From CAVQAH01 sp963784195 (GTDB taxonomy: Bacteria; Acidobacteriota; Vicinamibacteria; Vicinamibacterales; 2-12-FULL-66-21): a stretch of DNA of 64,000 nt. The stretch is from NCBI GenBank assembly GCA_963784195.1, contig CAWARA010000024.1, positions 1 through 64,000 of the forward strand, given 5' to 3'. The notes beneath the pieces were generated by a model that ran no database searches, was not told the origin of the DNA, and saw nothing but the letters and a program-made list of their open reading frames with translations. A program made the translations under genes and the position numbers. Numbering within the stretch: position 1 is the first letter of the stretch; every line of letters starts with the position of its first letter. This document shows positions 52,515 to 63,028 of this stretch, piece after piece.

Positions 52515-53024
52515 TTATTCCACCTGTGCCGGCTTGCAGATTTCGCCTTTGACGGTGGTCACGATTGTCTGGTTGCGGTTGAAGCCGCTCACGAACAGAT
52601 ATCCCGTGGCACCTGCGAATTCGCCCGTTCCCGACACAACCGTTTGATACGCGTTCACGACGCCGCTGCTGTCCGGGCTGATGGCCGGAGGCTCCGTGAG
52701 GCCCATCTCCTTCATGGTGAGCGTGCCCTGCGGCGTGATGTACTCGAACGATCCGACGTAGCTCCGGAAGGTCGGCGCGGTGGACGGGAAGAACGCGCTC
52801 ACGTCGCCCTTGAAGTACGTCGTGCCCCGGAGTCCATGATTGCCATCCACTTCGCCCAGGAAGCAGAACGAGTGCTCAGGCTTGCAGCCCTCCGTGGATC
52901 GGACCTCGACGAGGTCCGCGTGTACCGCCTTGCATTGGGGTTCGGGCGCCTCCCGCGCGGCGGCCGCTACCGCGAGCGACCCGACCACGACCGTCATCGC
53001 CATGTAGAAATTCACCTGACGCAT
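52515..53024 (-). CDS. Secreted protein, possible allene-oxide-cyclase-like barrel
   Basis: A 169-residue protein. ATG 53024 (MRQVNFYMAMTVVVGSLAVA) follows GGAGGAGGAG closely; a longer reading to 53057 lacks a ribosome site. After the signal peptide it is beta-rich, with four cysteines in the first half (PQCKA, EGCKPEHSFCFLG) and one near the end (EICKPA) that may form disulfides. GTLTMKEMGL and GTGEFAGATGYLFVSGFNRN resemble the strand turns of dirigent/allene-oxide-cyclase-like barrels, but I cannot assign a function. It diverges from the regulator at 53190. Confidence 0.6.
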   Translation of the reverse strand: MRQVNFYMAMTVVVGSLAVAAAAREAPEPQCKAVHADLVEVRSTEGCKPEHSFCFLGEVDGNHGLRGTTYFKGDVSAFFPSTAPTFRSYVGSFEYITPQGTLTMKEMGLTEPPAISPDSSGVVNAYQTVVSGTGEFAGATGYLFVSGFNRNQTIVTTVKGEICKPAQVE

Positions 53025-53189
53025 CTTGTCTCCTCCTCCAGTGCCGGCGGCATCCACCGCTGGCTATGGACAGAAGAACACGTAGGGGCAGACCCCGGGA
53101 TGATCGCGACCTGATTTCTTTCTGACTTGGGCGGCTGAGTCTTCCCAGTAGGTTCGCAGGCGTCCGCGATCGATACAATTGTTCCAGTC

Positions 53190-55380
53190 ATGCAGGAGCA
53201 CGATCAGTCGCGGACGCTGGTCTTTCATCCGAGCGCGCGATCGGTCGTCTACTTCGGCCCGTTCCGCCTCGACCTTTCTGACGGGCTGCTCTCCCGCGGC
53301 GGAGAAGAAGTCCGGCTGCCGCCACGCGCCCTGACAATCCTGCGGCATCTCGTCGAGCGCGCCGGCCGCATCGTCTCGAAGCAGTCGTTGATGGACGTCG
53401 CGTGGAAAGACGCTCACGTGAGCGAGACCTCGCTCACCGAGGCTGTCGGGCTCATCCGCCAGGCGCTCGGCGATGATCCACAGAAGCCCGAGTTCATCCA
53501 GACCGTGCATCGCCGCGGCTACCGTTTCATCGCGCCGATCGCGACCGATGTGCCGTCCTCGACGCCTCAAGACAGATCGCAAACGCCCGAAGGATTCAGC
53601 CGCGCGAACGACGTTGCGGCGGCGCAGACGTCGTCGTCCACCTGGAGGCGCGGGGCGACGATCGCCGGCCTCGTCTGCGCGGTGGTGCTCCTCACCCTCG
53701 GTGGCGTGTGGGCCTGGATGGCCCGCCGGCCTTCCGCCCCCGAGCGTTCGGTTCGCGTCAACATCGCCTTTCCTTCAGAACAGGCGCCGGTTCCCAACCT
53801 CAACGCCCACCCGGTGGTCACGCTCTCACCTGACGGAGAGCGCTTCGTCTACGTGGGAGGCGCGCCGGCCAACGTCCGATTGTTTCTGCGCGAGATGAAC
53901 CGGTTCGACGCGGTGCCGCTTCCCGGCACGGAAGGCGCGCACGGTCCGTTCTTTTCGCCCGACGGAGACTGGGTCGCCTTCTTCGCTCAGGGCAGTCTCA
54001 AGAAGGTGCGGGTCACAGGAGGCGATCGTCCCGAGCCACAGGTGCTTTGCGCGACGGAGACAGGCGTCGGGGGCGCATGGGTGTCTGCGAACGAGATCGT
54101 CTTTGCCCCAAATTGGAGAGGTCCGCTGATGCGCGTCGCCGCGTCGGGCGGGCGGCCCGCAGTTGCCGTCACGCTCCCCGAGGGCACGACCTATCGATGG
54201 CCCGACCGGCTCGACGATCAGACCATCCTTGCCACCAGGTGGCGGTCGTCTGCCGACGATGCGGCGGTGGTGGCGATCTCGCTGACGTCCGGCGCGGAGC
54301 GCGTGATAGCGGAGAAGGCGACGTTCGGCCGCTTCGCGTCCGGCGGCTACGTGCTGTTCCTGCGCGACGGCGATCTGTACGCGGTTCGGGTGAATCCATC
54401 CGAGCATCAGCCCGCAGGGCACGCCAGTCCGCGTACTTCCCTCCGTGATGATGGGAACGACCGGCGCGGCGCAGTTCGCGATCTCGCCACGTGGATCGCT
54501 TCTCTATATCGACGATATTCCGGAGCGCTCGCAGCGAACCGTTGCGCGCGTGGACGGCCAGGGCCGCGCGACCGACCTTCCCATTCCGCCCCGGGCATTC
54601 AACTATCTCGCTGCGTGTGGCGACCGCCTGGCAGCCACGGTCTTCACTCGCGGCCAGACCGATCTGTGGACCGGACACCTCGACCGCGCCGCGATGACGC
54701 AGATCACGCGCGAGGGATCCGCTTTCGAACCCGTCTGGTCGCCCGACTGCCGGACGATCGCATTCTCCTGGAACCGCACAGGGGTCGCGAACATCTACAC
54801 GGTTGCGATCGAGTCAGGGGAGGCCCCGAGGGTGCTCTTCGAGAGCCCGTTCTCCAGTGCTCCAGGTTCGTGGTCGGCCGACGGGCGGTGGCTGGCTTAC
54901 ATCGAACGGCATCCGGAGACCTCCGGCGACATCTGGCTCTGGGACCGGGTGACGGGTCACCGGCGGCCGGTCATCGCGACGCCGGGACTGGAACTGCTGC
55001 CCTCGCTCTCGCCTGACGGGAAGCATGTGGCGTACGAGACCAGCGTCTCCGGCATGTTCGAGGTCGAGGTGGCCAGTATCCAGACCGGCGCGCGCTCGCA
55101 GGTGTCGGTTGGCGGCGGCACCTGGCCGTCGTGGTCCGCCGACGGGCGCCAGCTGTTCTTTCTCCACGATTCCAGCCTCATGCGCGCCGCGCTCGAGTGG
55201 CCAGATGGCCAGGCCGTCGCAACCGATCCAGTCGCGCTCTTTACGCACCCCGACATCATCCTGTTCAAGCGGACCGGCGACCAGTTCGTGTGGCTCAGGC
55301 GGACAGCCGGCGCGGTTCCGCTGACGCGCATGAACCTGGTGCTCAACTGGTTTTCGGAGCTCGACCGGACCGTGCGCTGA
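53190..55380 (+). CDS. CadC-like winged-helix protein with TolB/WD40 propeller (one frameshift)
   Basis: About 730 codons. Residues 20-115 are an OmpR/PhoB-type winged helix (FGPFRLDLSDGLLSRGGEEV, SLTEAVGLIRQALGDDP, FIQTVHRRGYRFIAPI). One TM helix at about 150-175 follows (AGLVCAVVLLTLGGVWAWM), then a periplasmic propeller with TolB-type repeats (VTLSPDGERFVYVGG, FFSPDGDWVAFFA, WSPDCRTIAFSWN, WSADGRWLAYIERH, LSPDGKHVAYETS). Such proteins are a hallmark of Acidobacteriota and are thought to sense an envelope signal and act on DNA from the membrane. The frame breaks at 54417-54419 (GGG, one G too many), giving length 3n+1. Confidence 0.88.
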
Positions 55381-55383
55381 GCG

Positions 55384-55501
55384 GCTCGGGGCTCGGGGCT
55401 CGGGGACTCGGGACTCGGGACTCGGGGGCTCGGGACTCGGACTCATCCCAATCGATGTCTGGTCAGTCAGCCGAGCCCCGAGCACCGAGTCCCGAGCCCC
55501 C
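55384..55501. repeat. Heptad tandem repeat with inverted repeat
   Basis: From 55384 to 55440 the unit GGCTCGG or GACTCGG is repeated head to tail about eight times. The end of this run, 55424-55440, is a perfect 17-base inverted match to 55485-55501. The element lies just after the winged-helix/propeller stop and could fold into a strong hairpin that ends transcription. Confidence 0.8.
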
Positions 55502-55625
55502 GACTGAATCCTTTGCCAAACTTGAGGGCTTCCGCTGGAAACCCTGAGGACTTCCGCCTTTCTGTTCTGCATCCTGAGCATGGCCGCGGCCGAGGATCTG
55601 CCATGGTGGCCAGGAGGTACTCAGG

Positions 55626-56042
55626 ATGGCTCTCTACCGCTTCGGTGTTTTCGAGTTCGATTGTGCGACGGGGGAGCTCTGCGGATCAGGGCGGCGTGTG
55701 CGGCTGCGCCCACAACCCGCACGGGCGCTCGCGCACCTCTTGGTGCGCCACGGCGAGTTCGTGAGCCGTGCAGAGCTTCAACGCGCCATCTGGCCCGACG
55801 GCACCTTCGTCCACTTCGACTACGGGCTGAACTCCTGCATGAAGCAGATCAGGGCCGCCCTTGCCGACAACCCCTCAGCCCCCACCTATATCGAGACGCT
55901 CGTGAGGCGCGGCTTCCGCTTCATCGCCCCCGTCAGCGTGGCGGACGTGTCGTTTTCATCTGAACCCGAACTCTCCGTCGTCGCCCGGCCCGGGGCCGTC
56001 GTCGAGCACCGAAGAAAAAGAGGAGTCGTTGTGAGCACGTAA
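55626..56042 (+). CDS. Stand-alone winged-helix DNA-binding protein
   Basis: A 138-residue protein starting after AGGAGG by eight bases. Residues 1-103 are an OmpR/PhoB-type winged helix (YRFGVFEFDCATGELCGSGR, SCMKQIRAALADNP, YIETLVRRGFRFIAPV), like the start of the protein at 53190. The last 35 residues are unlike the usual linker, and no TM helix or propeller follows, so this may be a truncated relative of the membrane regulators or a soluble regulator. The 640 bp after it holds only a structured repeat. Confidence 0.75.
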   Translation: MALYRFGVFEFDCATGELCGSGRRVRLRPQPARALAHLLVRHGEFVSRAELQRAIWPDGTFVHFDYGLNSCMKQIRAALADNPSAPTYIETLVRRGFRFIAPVSVADVSFSSEPELSVVARPGAVVEHRRKRGVVVST

Positions 56043-56147
56043 CACCTGAGCCTCTACGTCGTCATTCCGGGCGCGTGTGGCCGCGGGGAGGGTGGGAGAT
56101 GCAATTCGGAGCTGACGGAGGTTAAGGAGACGGAGGTTACGGAGGGA

Positions 56148-56430
56148 ACGGAACGAGCGTCAAAAACGGAGACACGGAGACGCGGAGCGGCGCGGAGTTC
56201 ACGCTCAACTCGGCGTTCCGAGCCGATGACGGCCCGGCCATCGGCCGGGCCGAGCGATCAACCGACGCCCCGCGGGCGCAAGCTCGCCCAACGTCACACG
56301 CAGCTTGTGCCCACGGGGCGTCGGTCGATCGCCCGCCGCGTAGCGGCGGCATCGGCTGCACCGCTGGTGGCGCGTCTCGGCTCCGTTTGCCTCCGTTGCT
56401 CTGTGTCTCCGTTTTTGAAGCTCGTTCCGT
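56148..56430. repeat. Nested inverted-repeat element, ~283 bp
   Basis: The outer arms 56148-56179 and 56399-56430 are 32-base inverted repeats with two mismatches. The inner arms 56255-56284 and 56302-56331 are 30-base inverted repeats with three mismatches and a 17-base loop. A smaller perfect palindrome (GGCCCGGCC / GGCCGGGCC) lies at 56231-56251. Flanks on both sides are rich in GGAG or CTCC words. No ORF in the element has family support. It may be a non-autonomous mobile element or a structured repeat; no target-site duplication was seen. Confidence 0.8.
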
Positions 56431-56683
56431 GCACTCGGTCCTCTCCGTCTCCTCGACCTTCGTCTTCGGGCCGGACAACAGGAACAGCCAGACAAGACGA
56501 ACAGCCAGACAAGAGGAACATTGACACGCGCGAATGCCGGGGACTAGTGTGATGTTGTGCGCTGAAAGGGCGCCCGCGGGTTCGCGCGAAGGGCCAAGCC
56601 CACCGTCATAGCTGCTCGACCAACGGCCACTACACCGCCGTGCTGCCTGTCTGCGAACCACAGGGCTGAAGCATGGAGGTTGT

Positions 56684-58282
56684 ATGCCGTCACGCGAGCT
56701 CCCCGCACGTCCGAACCTCGAACAACTGAAGAAGCAAGCGAAGTCCCTGCTCGACGCAGCGAGGGCGCGCGACCCGAACGCGCTCCGTCGATTCGCCGTT
56801 CTGCCCTCGCTCTCCGGCAAGTCCATCGACGAGGTTGGTGCCTCGGATCTGGCGCTGCACGATGCCCAGTCGGCGGTGGCACGCGAGTACGGATTCGCGT
56901 CCTGGAACGCCCTGCGCGAAGAAGTCGAATCGCGCACGCTGTCGTTCGACGCGGCGGTCGACGAGTTCATCCGCTGCGCCACCGGCGGCGCGACCGGTCG
57001 CGCGGAGCAGCTTCTCGCGCTCCATCCCCGTCTGGCATCAGCGACGCTGCAGACGGCTCTCGTCCTCGGCGACGCTGTGGCGGTGGAGGATCGGCTCAGG
57101 AACCATCCTGAGCTCGCGCTGCAGCCAGGCGGGCCGCAGAACTGGGAGCCGCTGCTCTACGTGTGCCACACGTCCATGCACAAGGGTGTCCCGGCCCGTC
57201 TCGAGGGACTCGTCGACATCGCCCGCCGTCTCTGCGCGCTCGGCGCGAATCCCAACGCCGAGTACCACTGGAACTGGCACCCCGAGCTTCCTCGAACGGC
57301 ATTGTGGGGTGCGGTCTGCGCCATCGGACACCTGCCGCTTGCGGAGATGTTGCTCGAGGCAGGAGCCAACCCGACGGATGGTGTAACGACGCACATTGCC
57401 GGCGCCCGCGGCGATCTCGATGCACTCGAATTGCTGCTTCGCTATGGCCTGAACGTGAACGGCATTCCAGGCGGCGTGCCGCCGCTCGTGTACATGATGC
57501 TGTGGACCGACAATCCGGCAGGTCCACGGTGGCTGCTCGAACATGGTGCGGACGCCAACCTCGCATGGGGTGACGCGAGCGAGGCGCCGCTTCACGTGGC
57601 CGCCCGGCGCTGGGACGTGCCGATGGTCGAGCGTCTGGTCGAGCACGGCGCCGATGTGTCCCGCCGCCGCGGGGACGGTGCCACGCCGTACAAACTTGCG
57701 CAGCTCCATGGCAACCCGGAGATCGCCGCGTGGCTGCTCGAGCACGGCGCGACCGACGAGCTGTCGACGCTCGAACGCTTCATCGCTGCCTGCGCGCGCG
57801 CGGATCGCCCCGCGGCCGACGCGATCCTGGCAGCCCATCCCGCGCTGCGATCCGAGCTTCGGCCCGAGCACCACCTCATGCTGCATCATCCGGCTGACAG
57901 CGGCAATGCCGCGGTCCTCGAGACGATGCTCGCGTGCGGGTTCGATCCGCAAGCGAAGGACAAGGAGCACGTCACCCCGCTGCACCGCGCGGCAATGGGT
58001 GGCCATGTCGATGCGGTGCGCGTGTTACTGGAATACGGCGCCGACGTGAACGCGCTCGACGGCATGTTCTCGGCGCCGCCATTGGTCTGGGCGGTCGAAG
58101 GGCGCAGCAGTTCGCAGCATTCGCGGGCCGATCATGTTGGCGTCGCGCGGCTGCTTATCGCAGCCGGGTCACCGCTTGACTGGACCCCTCCGGAGGGTTC
58201 GCCGGGACCGGAGCGCACACTGGAGGGGTTGATCGAGCTTCGACGGGCCGCGGCGAAGAGCGATTCGTCGATTACACGTTGA
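56684..58282 (+). CDS. Ankyrin-repeat protein
   Basis: A 532-residue protein starting after GGAGG by four bases. Residues 10-82 form a helical head (NLEQLKKQAKSLLDAARARD, VAREYGFASWNALREEVE). The rest carries about ten ankyrin-type repeats, clearest in ALWGAVCAIGHLPLAEMLLE, APLHVAARRWDVPMVERLVE, TPYKLAQLHGNPEIAAWLLE and TPLHRAAMGGHVDAVRVLLE. No signal peptide is seen, so a cytoplasmic protein-binding role is likely. The head resembles that of the glyoxalase-like protein at 48.6 kb, which suggests a shared family-specific module. Confidence 0.9.
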   Translation: MPSRELPARPNLEQLKKQAKSLLDAARARDPNALRRFAVLPSLSGKSIDEVGASDLALHDAQSAVAREYGFASWNALREEVESRTLSFDAAVDEFIRCATGGATGRAEQLLALHPRLASATLQTALVLGDAVAVEDRLRNHPELALQPGGPQNWEPLLYVCHTSMHKGVPARLEGLVDIARRLCALGANPNAEYHWNWHPELPRTALWGAVCAIGHLPLAEMLLEAGANPTDGVTTHIAGARGDLDALELLLRYGLNVNGIPGGVPPLVYMMLWTDNPAGPRWLLEHGADANLAWGDASEAPLHVAARRWDVPMVERLVEHGADVSRRRGDGATPYKLAQLHGNPEIAAWLLEHGATDELSTLERFIAACARADRPAADAILAAHPALRSELRPEHHLMLHHPADSGNAAVLETMLACGFDPQAKDKEHVTPLHRAAMGGHVDAVRVLLEYGADVNALDGMFSAPPLVWAVEGRSSSQHSRADHVGVARLLIAAGSPLDWTPPEGSPGPERTLEGLIELRRAAAKSDSSITR

Positions 58283-58428
58283 AGCCGGGATGCGTGGCGA
58301 ATGCGTTGTTGAGAACCTTGTTCGCGATTTGCCGGCCGAGTGTCTTCAAAGCCGACGTCGGGTCGCATGTTACAAAATCAGGCGGTTCGCGGTAGGGTGT
58401 ATTCGGGACACGAGTGGAGGGAGCGAAC

Positions 58429-60922
58429 ATGCGTGACCGTTTGACGCTGCAACCTCTCTGGCAGGACATTCGCCATTCGGGACGCACGCTCCGCAGCTCC
58501 CCGGTATTCTCCCTCACCGTCCTGCTCACGGTTGCGCTCTCAATCGGTCCGGTCACCGCAATCCTCAGCATCGGTAACTGGTTGCTGTGGAGGCCGCACC
58601 CGGGCGTCGCGGACGCGCGTTCGCTGGCCGTGGTGTGGTTTGGGCAATGGCGTCAGAATGGCCGGAGTGTGGGCTTCAGCCCGTCGGGAGTGTCGTACGA
58701 CAACCTTGCGGAGATTCGATCGCGCGCGCGCACCATCACCGGCATCGCGGGCGTTCAAGAAAGCAGTTCGAGTCTCTCGGTGGCTGGCGGGTTGCCCCGG
58801 GAAGCCGGCACCGCCGTGGTCACGTCAGATTTCTTCGATGTCCTCGGCGTGCGGCTCGACGCCGGCAGAAGCTTCACACCGGACGAAGATCGCGGCCCGT
58901 TCGGCTCGCCGGTCGTCGTGATCAGCCACGGGCTTGCGTATTCAGCATTCGGATCACCGCAAGGCGCCCTCGGCAAATCCGTCACGCTCAACAGCCGGCC
59001 GTTCACGGTCATCGGCGTGGCTCCGCCGTCGTTCGGCGGCATTTCGAACACCGGGGGCATCGACGCGTGGCTGACCGGCGCGACGTGGGCACATCTGAAC
59101 CATGTCAAGGAATCGCGAGACAACCTCTTTTACGGGTTCGTCGTCAGGGTGGCACAGGAGAGAACCGTCGCCGAGGTCGAGAGCGAATTGACAGGGCTGG
59201 CGAGGCCGCTCGCAGATGCTGGCCCGGCTGAGAGCAACAGATCTCCCGGCGTAGCGGCGCGGGTATTTCCGGGCCTGGGTCTGCCGCCGCTGACACGAGC
59301 ACGCACGGCTGCCGTGGTCAGCACCATGATGGCCGTCGGTGCGGTGCTCCTGCTCCTTGGCTGTGCCAACGTCGCGAACTTGCTGATGTTCCGCGCGGCC
59401 CGGCGTGAGCAGGAGATCGCGATCCGTCAGGCACTCGGTGCGTCCCGAGCACGGTTGATGCGACTGCAGATCATGGAGAGTTGCCTCCTTTCCGTCGCGG
59501 GAGCGACGCTCGGCCTCGTGCTGGCCGTGTACCTCAAACAGCTGATCGAGCAGCTCCTCTTTCCGCGGCCGCCCGGCATGAGCTTCACCGTGCCGATGGA
59601 TGTGCGCGTGCTCGGCCTCACCGTGGCTGTCGCCGTCGCGACCGGGACACTGGCGGCGCTCGCGCCAGGATGGCTGGTGACACGGACTCGCGGGCTATCG
59701 GCCCTCGGCCGCGCAACGGTCACGTGGACTCGCGCGCCGAGGCTGCGAGGCAGTCTGGGGGTTCTGCAGCTTGCGCTCTCGCTCACTCTGCTGGTCAGCG
59801 CACTGCTGCTCGTGTCGACGCTGCGGAACCTGCGTGCCGTCGACCTCGGCCTCGATCCGGACGATGTGAACGTCGTTGGATTCAGCTTGGACCAGCATGG
59901 GTACGACAGCCGTCGGGCCCTGGCCTATCACAGGGAAGTGCTGCCCGCCCTCCAGGCGATCGGCGAGTTCGAGACAGTCAGCCTGGCGACACGCGCACCA
60001 TTCGAAGGTGCGCGATCGAGTGTTGGCGTGATTCCACCAGGAGGCGATCGCGACACGCCCTTGAGCGTCGCGGCGAACGGCGTCAGCGACAGCTACTTCC
60101 GATTGCTGTCAATTCCGATCGTGCGCGGGCGGTCGTTCACTCTCGACGAAGCGCTGGCGGACGGCGGGCATGGGCCGGTGATCGTGAACGAACGGCTGGC
60201 GCAGCAGTTGTTCCGCACGATAGACGTCATAGGGCGGACAGTGCGGCTCGCTCAGGTCGCAGGAAATCCCGAACGGGAGCTGACGATCGTTGGCATTGCG
60301 AAGGACTCTCGCTGGCGGTCCATTGCCGGCGAGCCGGATCCCTTCTTGTACTTGCCGTTCGCGCAGTTCCGCTCGGCAGGCACGAGCGGCGTCTACATGA
60401 TCAAGTCGTCGCTTCCGGTTCACCGGGTGGGGGAAACCGCGAATGCCATAGCCGCACGCACGGCAAGCGCCATACCGCTCTCGGCGCCGCGACTGCTGAC
60501 GGCTGGCATCGACCGCGAGTTGAGCCAGCAGCGGGTGTTCGCATGGATGCTCAGCCTGTTGGCTGCGCTTGGATTCGCGCTCGCCGCTCTCGGCCTTTAC
60601 GGTCTGATCGCGCAGGCCACGATCGAGCGCCGGCGAGAGTTCGGCATTCGGCTGGCGCTCGGGGCGGCAGGAGGGGACATCGTGCGACTCGTCACGCGGT
60701 ACGCCGTGACGGTCTCCACACTTGGCGTGCTGCTCGGTCTGGGCTTGTCGGTACTTCGGTACGCGAGCCCTGCGGAGCATGTTGTTTGGCGTATCGCCAC
60801 TCGATCCGCAAGCGTATGTCGCGGCGATTGCCACGCTGTTGCTCGTCGTAGCGCTGGCGTGCATTGGACCTGCCCTGCGGGTGGTTCGCGTGCAGGCTGT
60901 CGAGGTGCTGAGGGCCGAGTAG
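58429..60922 (+). CDS. ADOP-type MacB/FtsX permease (one frameshift near the end)
   Basis: About 831 codons. ATG 58429 follows a GGAGG. It has the LWQDIRHSGRTLRSSPVFSL head, a MacB-like domain (VVVISHGLAYSAFGSPQG), FtsX module 1 (LLGCANVANLLMFRAARREQ, EIAIRQALGASRAR), a second half (LGVLQLALSLTLLVSALLLV) and ERRREFGIRLALGAAGGD. The last 60 residues (FGTRALRSMLFGVSPLDPQA, then RVVRVQAVEVLRAE) are in another frame. The break lies near 60750 and the length is 3n+1. Of the five ADOPs in the window this one is most divergent in its first TM segment. Confidence 0.88.
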
Positions 60923-60964
60923 GTGTGTCATCACGTGTCCCAAAGATGCTGGGGGAAAGTCTTC

Positions 60965-62381
60965 ATGGCGGTTGGAATCACAACAGCGCGCGTAGTGGCT
61001 CACATATTGGTTGTGTCCGTGACGGTCACGGGTCTCCTCGCGCAGACGGTCGTGAAGCTGCCGAAGAACCGATACACGCCGCAGCAGGACGTCGAGCTCG
61101 GTCGCGAAGCCGCGGCCGAGATTCGCCAGCAATATCCGATCATCACCAACGAACGAATCGCCCGCTATCTGACGTCGCTCGGCGATCGCCTTGTGGCCGC
61201 GGCCCCGGCCGAGCTCAAAGAACCTGTCTACGAATACTCATTCACGCCGGTCAATCTGAAAGAGATCAACGCGTTTGCGCTTCCGGGCGGACCGATGTTC
61301 GTGCACCGTGGCATGTTCGACGCTGCGGCGAGCGAGGGTGAGGTCGTGGGGGTGATGGCGCACGAGCTCTCCCACGTCCTGCTTCGGCACGGCACCGCCA
61401 ACGCGTCCAAGGCGCAGAATCCCTGGCTGCAGCTCGGGCAGCTCGCTGGTGCGGTGGGTGGCGCGGTTGTCGGCGGCGCGGCCGGATCGGCGATCGCGCA
61501 AGGCAGCCAGTTCGGATTGGGCACGTTGCTTCTGAAGGTACAGCCGCGACTTCGAGAAGCAGGCCGACCTCCTCGGCGCGCAGATCATGGCGCGCGCCGG
61601 GTACGACCCGCGCGCGCTGGGCCGAATGTTCGAGACGATCGAGCGCGAATCGAAGAGCGGAGGGAGCGGGCCCCAGTGGATGAGCAGCCATCCGAATCCT
61701 GGGAACCGCACGCAGTACATCAACAACGAAGCCTCGTTGCTGACCGTCGCGGACGCCGCCGACGAGCGTGAGTTCGAGCCAATCAAGTCGACGTTCGCCT
61801 CGTTGCCCCCGGCAAAGTCCATGGGCGATCTGGCAAAAGCGAAGAGCGGCGATGGCGGTGAGGTGCCATCGACCGGCACTCCCGGGCAACCGGTGCCGCG
61901 CCCATCAGCGCAGTACCGAAACCTCAGTGGTGGCGGCGTCTTTCAAGCCGCGGTTCCGTCGAACTGGATCAGCCTCACGTCGAGGAGTGCGATCAAGGTC
62001 GTCCCGGAAAACGGGTACGGTCAGTTGAACGGACAGACCGTGTTCAGCCACGGCATCGAGTTCGGCGTCTCCCGCGCGGGATCGCGCGACTTGCGCGAAG
62101 CGACGAACGCCTGGCTGCAGGCCGTGGTGCAGAGCAATCCCCAGCTCCGTCTCGCAGGATCGCAGCAGGCCGTCCGAATCTCACAACGCTCGGGAATCGC
62201 CACGCCGCTCGTCAACCCGTCTCCGCTCGGCGGCCAGGAACGCATCGATCTCTACACGACATTCCTGGTCGATGGGAGCCTGTTCTACTACCTGACCATC
62301 GTGCCGGAAGGCGAAGTGCAGGCGTTTCAGGAGACATTCGAGCGCATCGGGCAGTCGATTCGGCTGACGGAAGCGCGCTGA
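60965..62381 (+). CDS. M48-family zinc metalloprotease (one frameshift)
   Basis: About 472 codons. A signal peptide (ARVVAHILVVSVTVTGLLAQ) leads into a YfgC/BepA-like M48 domain. INAFALPGGPMFVHRGMF precedes the zinc site VMAHELSHVLLRH (HELSH as HExxH), and the third ligand region DFEKQADLLGAQIMARAGYD holds the expected glutamate. The C-terminal 170 residues (FQAAVPSNWISLTSRSAIKV) are an extra beta-rich domain seen in acidobacterial versions. The frame breaks at 61537-61538, where one G of AAGGTAC is extra, giving length 3n+1. It probably handles misfolded or outer-membrane proteins in the periplasm. Confidence 0.88.
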
Positions 62382-62425
62382 ACCTGTCGATCGTCTCGGC
62401 GATCGCACCTGGCGATAGCCGTGGT

Positions 62426-62508
62426 TCGTGGTTCGTAGCTCGTCGCTCGTAAGGCCTTGAGTCTCGGCCGGGCTCTTCGAGCAACGAGCGACGAGCAACG
62501 AACCACGA
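62426..62508. repeat. Long hairpin between convergent genes
   Basis: The 25-base arms 62426-62450 and 62484-62508 are inverted repeats with one mismatch, separated by 33 bases, and built of the words GGTTCGT and CTCGT. The hairpin lies exactly between the stops of the protease and the 2H phosphoesterase, so it may end transcription from both sides. Confidence 0.75.
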
Positions 62509-62515
62509 GATGCGG

Positions 62516-63028
62516 TTACCCTTCGATCGGAAAACCCGCCAACTCGCGCCAGTCCTTCGGATCGTCGCTGTCCGCTCTGATCAGGTAAACGGCCGCTGCT
62601 TCGAACGACAGGCGCAGATCGGGCAGCTGCGCGATGATCTCGAGCTTCTTTGCATCCGCCAACGTGCCATACACCAGGCTCAGGTGAGGCATGTAGTTGC
62701 CCGGCGCTTGATCGAAAGCCTGTCTGGCGGCTGAATTCGCGGCCATGACCGGTGATGTTTCCTTCACGCGCATGAACACACATTGAAAGTGCTCGTGCCC
62801 GTACGCGGGCTCAGTGAGCTCGATTGTGAAAGGGCGAAGCTGCTGTGCCAGCGCTTCGCTTCGCCGCAGGATTTCCTGTTCCGTTCCCGCGAGATTCCCG
62901 ACCAGCGTGACGTGAGGGGCGAAAGGCGTGTCACCACGCTCGCGAGCGAGTCGGTCGACGACTTCGGCCAGGCGGTCGAAGGTCCGCCCGGCAGGCTTGA
63001 ACCAGAGGGAATGAATGACGCCGCTCAT
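62516..63028 (-). CDS. 2H phosphoesterase, 2'-5' RNA ligase/CPDase-like
   Basis: A 170-residue protein with the two His-x-Thr/Ser motifs of the 2H family: PHVTLVGNL near residue 41 and PHLSLVYGTL near residue 115. The cyclic-phosphodiesterase subfamily, which opens ADP-ribose 1'',2''-cyclic phosphate, shares the HSLWFKPAG start. ATG 63028 overlaps the nucleotidyltransferase stop by four bases, so the two are coupled. An RNA or nucleotide role is likely, with no direct evidence for the substrate. Confidence 0.88.
   Translation of the reverse strand: MSGVIHSLWFKPAGRTFDRLAEVVDRLARERGDTPFAPHVTLVGNLAGTEQEILRRSEALAQQLRPFTIELTEPAYGHEHFQCVFMRVKETSPVMAANSAARQAFDQAPGNYMPHLSLVYGTLADAKKLEIIAQLPDLRLSFEAAAVYLIRADSDDPKDWRELAGFPIEG

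Noticed and set aside
55384..55440. A CRISPR-like array in the heptad repeat
   Set aside because: Units are seven bases with no spacers, and no cas gene is present.
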